Origin: Dissophora ornata
Taxonomy: Eukaryota; Mortierellomycota; Mortierellomycetes; Mortierellales; Mortierellaceae
DNA length: 14,499 bases
NCBI GenBank assembly: GCA_025201705.1
Contig: MU617295.1
Location: 1 to 14,499 of the forward strand
Direction of reading: 5' to 3'
Shown one piece after another: positions 8,200 through 14,499 of this stretch (the stretch's first letter is position 1; every line of letters starts with the position of its first letter). The notes beneath the pieces were generated by a model. The model had not been told where the DNA came from. It made no database searches and was given only the letters and a program-made list of their open reading frames with translations. The translations under genes were made by a program, and so were the position numbers.

Positions 8200-8205
8200 A
8201 ATAAA
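8200..8205 (+). terminator. Poly(A) signal of thioredoxin 2
   Basis: AATAAA 11 nt after the TGA at 8187-8189, so the 3' UTR is very short or runs into the convergent GST gene. Confidence 0.55.
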
Positions 8206-8243
8206 AAATATAATTATACGGACACCATTTCTCTCTTTTTTTT

Positions 8244-9117
8244 TCACTTGGCCAACTCGGGATGGTGATCCTTGACAAAGGCGGCGGAATTGACATCCAA
8301 TTTCTTGTATTCCTCCGAGGTGGTCCAGGCCTCGTAACTGGGTTTGGATTCGACGTTCCTACGGACCTTGACGACACCAGGTGTATTGGTCTCGTTGATG
8401 ACGCTCGCGACGCGTTCCTTGCCAATGATCTTTTCAAGCGCGTTCAACATTGTCGTCGTTCTAATGTCGGCCAAAGTGGTCTACAAGGATAGGATATATA
8501 AATTGGCAGGTAGATGAGCTACCTGGGACACTTGATCATATTACAGATTCAGAGGCTACTCCTTATAGAGGCAAAAAACTCCTTACCCTGTTGCCAACGT
8601 AGTGTCCATTTTGATGATTTTGTTTCAAATGGGCTTCATGGGTCTTTCCCCAATCCGTCAACGTCTCATTCAAAAACTTTTCCAAATACTTTTTCTTTTC
8701 CTCCTCATCCTTTTGAGAAGATTCCCAAAAGAAATTGAACATGATCTCTTGAAAAAAGAACATGTTTGAACTTGAATAAAATGAATTGATCAACGCTTCC
8801 TCCCACGCATTCTCTCCATGCAATCCAAACTGTTTTGCCAAAAAGATATCCACCGCCACATTCTCTGCCAGGATCAATTCCTTCTTGTTGTCCTCTGGGT
8901 GAAGAATCGTCAAGACGGGGAGAAACCCGAATGGCATGTTGAGTTTCTCGGTACCCCAGTTTGGGTAGGTGGGGGTCCAGTCTGCTCCACCGTAGGCTAG
9001 GATTCCACGGGCACTGGTGCCACCGAAATGGATGGGGAAGTACGCGAGTTGGTACTTGAGGTGATCTGAGGTGATGAGCCTAGAGTTTTCTTCGTAGTCG
9101 ATGTTGAATGTCTTCAT
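8244..9117 (-). CDS. Glutathione S-transferase-like protein
   Basis: GST-fold enzyme that would conjugate or transfer glutathione in the cytosol. Exon 1 is 9117-8587 and exon 2 is 8480-8244, with a 106-nt GTAAGG..TGTAG intron in phase 0, giving 255 residues. The N-terminal thioredoxin-like half shows YQLAYFPIHFGGTSARG, then PFGFLPVLTI with the cis-Pro of the glutathione site, and LILAENVAVDIFLAKQFGL, the equivalent of the usual ESxAIxxYLA helix. The C-terminal half is helical and contains TTLADIRTTTMLNALE, the position of the common (T)xAD motif before the helical core. The Met at 9117 was chosen over the frame extension to 9183 because the family begins with a strand just before YQLxYF and the TATA box lies 150 bp upstream. 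Asn replaces the typical Ser after Glu at the glutathione gamma-glutamyl site. GST class is not resolved, though the YQLxYF pattern points to sigma-like forms. Confidence 0.85.
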
Positions 9118-9267
9118 GGTTGTTTGTTTTTTTTTTGAAAAGAAGTAAAATCCTTGGATTAGGAAATCGGTGGGGCAAAGCAAGAGTTGACGGTTGCGTT
9201 GTGAGAAAAAGAAAGGAGAGAAGTGTGAAAACGTTGGTTTTTTTTTTTTTGTGGGTGAGTTGAGTTG

Positions 9268-9277
9268 TATTTAAATA
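9268..9277 (-). promoter_or_regulatory. TATA-like palindrome of the GST gene
   Basis: TATTTAAATA, a perfect palindrome about 150 bp upstream of the GST start codon, in the position of TATA boxes of the other genes here. Confidence 0.5.
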
Positions 9278-9591
9278 GGCTTTTGGTCGAAAATGAGGGA
9301 CGTCAAATACGTTGACCCTTCTTTCGCCACACCATTAAGCCAATTAGAGCTGTTTACTCAGTGACTTGATCATCAGCCCCTGCGTCTGCGTTTATTTTGT
9401 CAGCACAAGCAAGTTGTGGGACGGCTGATTGGTCACACAAAAACAACAAAACAAGGGTCAATTGAAATATCCCCACAGCCTCCAAGCGCCGCTTTGAAAT
9501 CGTAAAACTTTGAACGCTTTAACCGATTGGGTCTAGACAGCGGCTCTTCTTTCCCCACACAGTTGATATTCAAACACTCTACTGCAGTAGT

Positions 9592-9697
9592 GTACTGTAC
9601 GCGTGCTATCCGGTTTTTTAGGTTCGCGGGAGTTGTTAGCGTGCTTGGGGCATTGCGGGGGACAGAATCAAATAAACTACATGTACGGTACTGTACG
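9592..9697 (+). repeat. Short direct repeat GTACTGTACG
   Basis: The 10-mer GTACTGTACG occurs at 9592-9601 and 9688-9697, 96 bp apart. GTACTGTAC is itself nearly palindromic. Function is unknown and the spacing may be coincidental. Confidence 0.45.
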
Positions 9698-10105
9698 TCA
9701 AAGAGAAAGACCGAACATTGTTGTGTTGATCAAATTGTACATAGAAAGAGTGGCGTGAATGGCAAAGGCAGAAAGAACATAGCAGAATGCACTTACTTCA
9801 CCGTGGTGATAACAAGCAAGTATGCTGCGAGAGAAGCGAGTTCAAACTGGTACGAGCTGGATTAGTCACGTCGGATCGATTAGCAATCTCTCGGTCCCTG
9901 CCCGTGGTACAGCCATAGTCGCATCTGCATCCCAATTGCAGCAATTTGACCTATTTTCCTATTTGTCATTCTGCTCAGGAAACGTGCGGCAATATAGTGA
10001 TGGCAGCAGTCGTCAGATGTCTTGAGTTGGTTGCTCGTCTCCACCAGGAGACCGAGCACCTTAGTCAGCCCACAGCCACCCTCAAAATATTATGACCGAG
10101 CAACA

Positions 10106-10320
10106 ATGGCCAATGCTGTGCGTCTGACCACCAAGACAACGCCTCCCCTGCCAAGAACAACAGGACGCCCTCGACCGTTTTATTGATAGTAGAGCTCATT
10201 TTTCTTTATTTTATTTCTTAGGCTGTATATGATTGGCGGAACCAGCAACGGTCCCGACCTGGATCCCCGATTCCGACCCCAACCTCCAAATGAGGAGGTG
10301 CAGCGAGAATATCAAGTTAC
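10106..10320 (+). other. Possible small gene or gene remnant (exon-like segment)
   Basis: After a strong pyrimidine-rich acceptor (TTATTTCTTAG, ending 10221) there is a Pro/Arg/Glu-rich reading frame starting LYMIGGTSNGPDLDPRFRP and continuing to about 10310 (QREYQ). A short upstream frame from the ATG at 10106 (MANAVRLTTKTTPPLPRTTG) is Thr/Arg-rich like a mitochondrial presequence, and would join in frame via a weak GTTTTA donor at 10177. The implied intron would be only 45 nt, and I find no following exon. It may be a small mitochondrial protein gene, a decayed copy, or chance. Confidence 0.22.
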
Positions 10321-10379
10321 AGCGCATTTAGCCTGGTCTACAACCGCGTTTTCGTGTCGAGTAGTGACAATGAAGTTGC

Positions 10380-10748
10380 ACATGCAGTTCTCTCTGAAAT
10401 TATGCACGCAATGCGCGATCCTATCACGACGCACTTGTATATTTATCATCATCAATTCCTCCTTGCGTGGCTCGTTTCCGTTCGCCATTTTTGCTTCTTT
10501 TTGAATATGTAAGATGACTGACTATGACAGCAATTCCGCTTCTATCCGAAGCGCGTTACGACGCTTCCCGTATAGGAGGGAGGTTCGTGATGCTCTAGAC
10601 GTGTTGATCTTTTGCCGGGCTTGTGCGGAACGGGTAGCAAAAAACGACTGCGCCAAGATGGCTCTCCTCCCGCTCTCAATATAGAAACCTCCCCCCCCAT
10701 ATGGGCAAAATGTGAACGAGGAAGAAATCGGAACATGCAGTTCTCTCT
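10380..10748 (+). repeat. 16-bp direct repeat
   Basis: ACATGCAGTTCTCTCT is present at 10380-10395 and again at 10733-10748, 353 bp apart, both in noncoding sequence upstream of the dehydrogenase gene. Weak similarity extends upstream (GTGA..GAAG), so it may be a trace of a local duplication. Confidence 0.5.
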
Positions 10749-11045
10749 TTCTAAGCTTTTTTTTGCATCCAACGTCTCTTTTCCCAAAAAACGCTCTCAT
10801 TAATAAACATTTTGGAAGGAGGCTTGTCCCAAAAATCTGACCAAGCCTTCCCCTGTCCCTGTGATGATTGATGTGTGTGCATGCACAAATTTAGCCGAAA
10901 TAAAAAGAGACCTTCAATCCTCTTTTTTTTCTTTTTTTCTCACACCATCACATCTTTTGCTACTTTTTCATTCCCTCTCTCAAGAGCGACTCATATCAAC
11001 AACAATAACAAACAACTCGACCGTACTTCAACATCATTAACAAAG

Positions 11046-11972
11046 ATGGCTCACCAGGATATCAGAATCGGATGGATCGGTCTCGGCGAGATGGGACTCG
11101 GGATGGCCACCAACCTCCAAAAGTATCTCTCCTCTCATTCCCAACACCTTACGGTCTGGAACCGCTCTCCCGGTAAGACCGAAGTCATTGAAGCCCAAGG
11201 CGCCATTGTCGCTAGCTCGATCGAGGAAATTGCCGCCAACAACAACGTCATCTTCACCTCGCTCTCCAACGACGCTGCTGTCGAGGCTGTCTATGATCAA
11301 CTCTTTGCTCTCGCCAGCAAGACCCAGGAACCTATCATCTTTGTTGAAGTCTCGACAATTCACCCAACTGTGGCTGCCAAGAACGCGGAGAAATTGGCGG
11401 CTTTCCCTCAACACGCGTACTTGCAATGCCCCGTCTTTGGACGTCCCCCTGCGGCTCATGCCGCTCAGTTGGTGTGGGTCACAAGCGGTAATGCAGAGGC
11501 GATCCAGAAACTCACCCCTTACTTCGAATCCATGTCTCGAAAGATCATCGACCTCAAGACCACCAACGTCTCCAGTGCAAGCTCTTTCAAACTCCTTGGC
11601 AATTTCTTTGTTGTCGGCACCATCGAATTACTTGCTGAGGGCTTGAACTTGGCTGAAAGAATCAACATTGATCACCAGCCACTGTTGGAATTTATCGAAG
11701 CGTTCTTCCCAACACCTTCGTGGATTGGATACAGTCAAAAGATGGCGGAACGATCGACGACCAAGGCAGGAGGATTTGCTGTTACGCTGGGAATGAAGGA
11801 CGTGGGACATATGCGTAACTTGGCGGCGGCGCATGGTACGTCCTTGCCAATCGCGGATGTGGCATATGGCCATATGCAGACTTTGAAGGATCAAGGAAAA
11901 GGGGATCAGGACTGGAGCAGTTTGATTGATGTCCTGCGCGAGGGATCTGGCCCATCTCAGCCTCCCCAGTAA
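11046..11972 (+). CDS. Beta-hydroxyacid dehydrogenase / 6PGDH-like NAD(P)-binding oxidoreductase, paralogue 1
   Basis: Predicted cytosolic NAD(P)-dependent dehydrogenase or reductase of the 3-hydroxyisobutyrate dehydrogenase / glyoxylate reductase superfamily; substrate unknown. Single exon, 308 residues, near the family norm of about 290-310. The Rossmann motif GLGEMG (Gly12, 14, 17) is followed by strand end VWNRS; Arg40 after Asn39 suggests NADPH preference. The substrate loop reads CPVFGRPPAA (128-137) where many relatives have DAPVSGG. The catalytic Lys and its partner Asn are present as FKLLGN (Lys182, Asn186), followed by the interdomain helix and an all-alpha C-terminal half. The ATG at 11046 follows a T/C-rich leader and starts two short strands before the Rossmann motif; upstream in-frame residues are low-complexity. 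No transit peptide or peroxisomal signal (ends SQPPQ). An AATAAA lies 60 nt after the stop. Confidence 0.93.
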   Translation: MAHQDIRIGWIGLGEMGLGMATNLQKYLSSHSQHLTVWNRSPGKTEVIEAQGAIVASSIEEIAANNNVIFTSLSNDAAVEAVYDQLFALASKTQEPIIFVEVSTIHPTVAAKNAEKLAAFPQHAYLQCPVFGRPPAAHAAQLVWVTSGNAEAIQKLTPYFESMSRKIIDLKTTNVSSASSFKLLGNFFVVGTIELLAEGLNLAERINIDHQPLLEFIEAFFPTPSWIGYSQKMAERSTTKAGGFAVTLGMKDVGHMRNLAAAHGTSLPIADVAYGHMQTLKDQGKGDQDWSSLIDVLREGSGPSQPPQ

Positions 11973-12031
11973 AGGGTCGCATGAGAAGCGGAGAGGCGTG
12001 TGCTATTTTCTTTTCTTTTCTTGTATTGTAA

Positions 12032-12037
12032 AATAAA
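12032..12037 (+). terminator. Poly(A) signal of dehydrogenase paralogue 1
   Basis: AATAAA about 60 nt downstream of the TAA at 11970-11972. Confidence 0.6.
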
Positions 12038-12262
12038 AGAACTCTTACGCCCCGCCCCTGTTCGTATAAGAGGACCCCAGGTCTTGTTGGAGTTCTATCA
12101 CATGTTTGAAGTCTTGGTACCCAAAGACTGCCACCACCATGGCTAAAAGCGGCTCTCTCTCTCTTCAATGGCAGCACTAGAAGGGAAATTAATGCGCATC
12201 TGCTCAAATAACCTTGATGCGTCAACGACTTTTAACTGGCCAAAACGCGTCCATGTGTATAG

Positions 12263-12810
12263 TGCCCTCCAAAAAAGTATTTGGAAGAACCTTTGTTTTT
12301 TTTGGAGTTTTCACTTCTCGGGGCCGTTCTTTCATCTACAAAGGGGCCTTAGTGAGCGTTACCCACATACATTACAGGAAAAGATGGAACGGCCAAACGT
12401 GAATGATAGGGGAGCTCATTTATTTTAGGGGGTCTAATTCCAACTCCCAAGGGAAGGTGGCAGGGGATGAATATAAAGGTGTGCTAACACGTCTACCATG
12501 AACCTAGCTCACCACCAACGTAGACTATGAAAAGCGGAGAGTTAACTATCGAACTACGGGTTATGGTAATATATATGCAGGCAGAGGGCACCCAAGGTCG
12601 GAAGCACTCGCTGGTAGATTCATCTGATGTTGATCAGTTTGGCATGGCACCGCTAAAAAATAAATGAGCTCCTCTTTTGGCCGCTCCATCTTTTCCTGTT
12701 TAGTACGATAACGCTCACTAAGGCCATTTTCGACCTTTGTACATGGTGAAAATCCAGGATTTACTATATGAAAAGGGTTCCTTCCAAAGTACATTGGAAT
12801 GCAAAGGGCA
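12263..12810. mobile_element. Foldback / long-inverted-repeat element (MITE-like, non-coding)
   Basis: Left arm about 12263-12427 and right arm about 12655-12810 are inverted copies with small indels, around a 227-bp loop. Exact matching blocks: 12345-12361 with 12709-12725 (17 bp), 12374-12397 with 12676-12699 (24 bp, one mismatch), 12412-12426 with 12657-12671 (15 bp). Looser matches extend outward (TTTGGAAG..AACC; TTTTCAC; TACAAAGG). No transposase frame. The arrangement fits a non-autonomous foldback element or a degenerate MITE, but an inverted local duplication is also possible. No convincing target-site duplication abuts the arms. Confidence 0.7.
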
Positions 12811-12908
12811 ACGACTGCGCTGCTACTCCCCCGTTATCAAACGCGTCCACGTACAAAACTATAAACTGCGGAGTACCCAGTAGGATGGACCCCAGCTTAA
12901 CTGCGCAG

Positions 12909-12929
12909 CGCGACGTATAAAATGTCGCG
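12909..12929 (+). promoter_or_regulatory. TATA box of paralogue 2 enclosed in an inverted repeat
   Basis: CGCGAC (12909-12914) and GTCGCG (12924-12929) are perfect inverted copies flanking TATAAAAT (12916-12923), which lies 151 bp upstream of the ATG at 13067. The arrangement could place a dimeric factor over the TATA box. Confidence 0.6.
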
Positions 12930-12954
12930 TCCATGATTCTCTGATTCTCCTATC

Positions 12955-13001
12955 TGTTTATCTGTTTCTCTCTCTCTCTTTCTCTTTCTCTTTCTCTCTG
13001 T
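12955..13001 (+). repeat. CT-rich microsatellite in leader
   Basis: Pyrimidine tract of CT and CTTT units between the TATA box and start codon of paralogue 2; typical of fungal transcription initiation regions. Confidence 0.7.
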
Positions 13002-13066
13002 CAACGTTTGTCTCGTATACCCCCCAAATCGTAGCACCTCAAAAGAAAAAAAACAACGAAATAGTC

Positions 13067-13999
13067 ATGCAGAATCAACAACAGGACAGAGTCGCGTGGA
13101 TTGGGCTGGGTATGCTCGGCGCCGAATTAACACAGCACCTTCAAAAATACCTTGCCTCCCAATCGCTCCCCAACCTCACCGTCTGGAACCGCTCTCCCGA
13201 AAAATCTCAGAAACTGCAGAGCCTCCTTCCCGAGGTCCAGGTCGCCAACTCTATCGAGGAAATATTCACGAAATTCAAGGCCAATATCATCTTTACCTCC
13301 CTTCAGAACGACGCCGCTGTGGTGCAAGTCTATGCTGTCCTGACCGACTTGGCCGCCAAAGCCACATATCCAATCATCTTTGTGGAGACTGGAACGCTTT
13401 ACCCAGGACTCAGTCTGGAGCTCGAGAAACAAATCTTGGACTCATCCTCCCAAAATCATGTCTACTTGCAGTGTCCAGTCTTTGGAAGACCTGAGGTGGC
13501 TCGTGCCGCTCAGATGGTCTGGATCGCCAGCGGTAACGCCGCCGCGATCGAACGTCTAACGCCATACCTCAACTCCATGTCCCGTCAAGTCATGGATCTC
13601 AAGACCACGGATGTTAGTGCTGGCAGTACAATGAAGCTCGTTGGAAATTTCATGATCGCATCTTGTTCTGAAATGGTGTCCGAGAGTGTCAACGTGGCGC
13701 GAAAGGCCAATTTGGATCCACAACACCTCATCTCCCTCGTGGACACAATGATGCCTGCTCCCATCATGAAGCAGTATGTGAGGGAAGTTGTAGGAGGTGC
13801 AGAGGCTCCAGAGACAGTGGGGATGTTTGTGAGTGTCTTGTTAAAGGATGTGAGCGCGTTGAAGAAGTGGGGCGGTGTCAAGGGTGCTCCCATGCCAACT
13901 GCTGAGCTGTTGTCCAAGAATTTCGAGACTGCAAAAGAGAAGGGGTTCACCAACTGGAATTTCATGGTGGACTCGATTAACAACAACAGTGCATTGTAA
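13067..13999 (+). CDS. Beta-hydroxyacid dehydrogenase / 6PGDH-like NAD(P)-binding oxidoreductase, paralogue 2
   Basis: Tandem paralogue of the gene at 11046; single exon, 310 residues. It keeps GLGMLG (Gly13, 15, 18), VWNRS at 39-43 (NADPH-type Arg42), IIFTSLQNDAAV, the substrate loop CPVFGRPEVA (136-145), SMSR, DLKTT and the catalytic KLVGN (Lys190, Asn194). Differences from paralogue 1: Met16-Leu17 in the dinucleotide loop, TGTLYP in place of STIHP, and a strongly diverged C-terminal helical domain with MMPAPIMKQY, which in this family shapes the substrate pocket. That suggests changed substrate choice, as inference. The promoter differs from that of paralogue 1 and lies just beyond a foldback element. 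AATAAA follows 70 nt after the stop. A functional partner or substrate cannot be named from sequence. Confidence 0.93.
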   Translation: MQNQQQDRVAWIGLGMLGAELTQHLQKYLASQSLPNLTVWNRSPEKSQKLQSLLPEVQVANSIEEIFTKFKANIIFTSLQNDAAVVQVYAVLTDLAAKATYPIIFVETGTLYPGLSLELEKQILDSSSQNHVYLQCPVFGRPEVARAAQMVWIASGNAAAIERLTPYLNSMSRQVMDLKTTDVSAGSTMKLVGNFMIASCSEMVSESVNVARKANLDPQHLISLVDTMMPAPIMKQYVREVVGGAEAPETVGMFVSVLLKDVSALKKWGGVKGAPMPTAELLSKNFETAKEKGFTNWNFMVDSINNNSAL

Positions 14000-14068
14000 G
14001 GATAGACAGGTCTTCCTTCCCAATGATGGGGTTTTCCCAGTATGCAATGCAGAGAAAGCACTGTGCGG

Positions 14069-14074
14069 AATAAA
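14069..14074 (+). terminator. Poly(A) signal of dehydrogenase paralogue 2
   Basis: AATAAA 70 nt downstream of the TAA at 13997-13999. Confidence 0.6.
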
Positions 14075-14188
14075 AAATGCCTGATGTGCACCCTGCATTC
14101 CAAGCCCTTCCCTTTTTTTTTCTTTTCATGCGAAATGTATTTTGTGGCGGAAGCGATTTCGCGATTTCGGCATAGGGGTGTCAACTAT

Positions 14189-14443
14189 TTATTTTATTAG
14201 GACAGTATGCTGTTTGCTGGGAGGAAAAATCAATATTTTCCCCCCTCCTTCGCTGCTGTATCTTCTCGTGTATGAACTAGAGGTGGGTTGAATGTGTCCA
14301 TAGTCTGGGACATGCTCCAGAAAATTGGCTTGAGGACGGTACGCGTACTTTTCGTCACCTTTTCGTTCGTGTATGTACTTTGGTATATAATTCAGCATAG
14401 CAGATCGGTATAGTTTTCGGATTGGCCCCTGGATAGAAGGTGC
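14189..14443 (-). CDS. Probable last exon of an unrecognised gene running off the right edge
   Basis: On the minus strand, a pyrimidine-rich tract and TTCATTTCAG (ending at 14444) precede an 85-codon open frame beginning APSIQGPIRKLYRSAMLNY and ending at TAA 14191-14189. The residues are mixed and protein-like, with Tyr/Lys/Arg-rich IPKYIHERKGDEKYAYRPQ and a Ser/Gly-rich end. I recognise no family. The frame is also open from 14444 to the window edge, so the segment could be exon without the splice. It is convergent with the dehydrogenase at 13999. An AATAAA overlaps the stop region on the same strand. Confidence 0.4.
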   Translation of the reverse strand, partial: APSIQGPIRKLYRSAMLNYIPKYIHERKGDEKYAYRPQANFLEHVPDYGHIQPTSSSYTRRYSSEGGGKILIFPPSKQHTVLIK

Positions 14444-14499
14444 CTGAAATGAACTATGAACAAAGAAAGCGAAATTCTTATTGGAGGGGAGGGGAGGGT

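Larger units (their letters stand above)
9118..11045. other. Long intergenic region, GST to dehydrogenase 1
   Basis: About 1.9 kb. The left end holds the GST leader (A/T-run near 9128-9136 and 9238-9250) and a TATA-like palindrome. The middle has short repeats and one weak exon-like stretch near 10106-10320. The right end, from about 10890, is the T/C-rich promoter and leader of the dehydrogenase at 11046. I found no convincing tRNA, rRNA or complete gene. Confidence 0.6.
12243..12935 (+). repeat. Three copies of CGCGTCCAYG around the foldback element and promoter
   Basis: AAACGCGTCCATGT at 12243-12256, AAACGCGTCCACGT at 12839-12852 (13 of 14 identical), and CGCGTCCATG at 12926-12935 next to the TATA box. 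The first two contain ACGCGT, the MluI cell-cycle box core recognised by MBF in yeasts. They may be regulatory sites or, for the first pair, degenerate flanks of the inserted element. Confidence 0.45.
11973..13066. other. Intergenic region between the dehydrogenase paralogues
   Basis: About 1.1 kb. It contains the poly(A) signal of paralogue 1, a foldback element at about 12263-12810, repeats of CGCGTCCAYG, a TATA box inside an inverted repeat, and a CT microsatellite in the leader of paralogue 2. I see no coding segment. Confidence 0.75.

Noticed and set aside
9836..9852. GAGTTCAAACTGG resembles a tRNA T-arm
   Set aside because: No D-arm, anticodon arm or acceptor stem can be paired at the right distance.
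9527..9865. 112-codon open frame in the long intergenic region
   Set aside because: It starts at a non-ATG codon, has no recognisable motif and lacks exon-like splice context.
10522..10800. Minus-strand open frames upstream of dehydrogenase paralogue 1
   Set aside because: Two overlapping frames with arbitrary composition, no motif, and no promoter-like sequence on that strand.
12140..12178. ATG in good context (CACCATGG) followed by a 13-codon frame after paralogue 1
   Set aside because: Too short and isolated, with no neighbouring exon; treated as chance.

Overview
This is a stretch of a fungal nuclear genome. The genes carry many short GT-AG introns, mostly 83-139 nt, several with CTAAC-like branch sites and pyrimidine-rich 3' ends. 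There are TATA boxes roughly 120-160 bp upstream of start codons, CT-rich leaders and AATAAA poly(A) signals. Proteins are clearly eukaryotic, including a retromer PX-BAR sorting nexin and an allantoicase. The intron density, compact spacing and gene content suggest an early-diverging fungus (Mucoromycota, perhaps Mortierellomycotina). That placement is inference, because no marker gene is present.

Layout from left to right. (1) 47-2745, + strand: allantoicase of the purine catabolic pathway, at least eight exons including a 17-nt microexon, with an unusual charged C-terminal tail of about 160 residues. (2) 3147-5531, + strand: Vps5/SNX1-type sorting nexin in five exons, with an intron inside the PX domain that is a multiple of three and has no stop. 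(3) 5945-7038, + strand: canonical 105-residue thioredoxin (WCGPC), whose single intron is 776 nt long and cuts the active-site glycine codon. (4) 7617-8189, + strand: tandem thioredoxin paralogue with the same intron position, but a WCSHC active site and no buried Asp. (5) 9117-8244, - strand: glutathione S-transferase-like protein, convergent with the second thioredoxin and separated from it by 54 bp holding poly(A) signals on both strands. (6) 9118-11045: long gene-poor stretch containing the GST promoter, a few short repeats and one weak exon-like segment. (7) 11046-11972 and 13067-13999, + strand: two intronless tandem paralogues of the beta-hydroxyacid dehydrogenase / 6-phosphogluconate dehydrogenase-like NAD(P)-binding family. 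Between them lies a foldback (long inverted repeat) element of about 550 bp. (8) 14443-14189, - strand: probable last exon of an unrecognised gene running off the right edge.

The right two thirds of the window has a redox theme: two thioredoxins, a GST and two NAD(P)-dependent reductases, arranged as two tandem duplications around a convergent GST. The genes have separate promoters, so this is a neighbourhood and not an operon. The strongest leads are the divergent thioredoxin with its stop-free introns, the G-quadruplex/hairpin segment in the long thioredoxin intron, the foldback element between the dehydrogenase paralogues, and the allantoicase tail.
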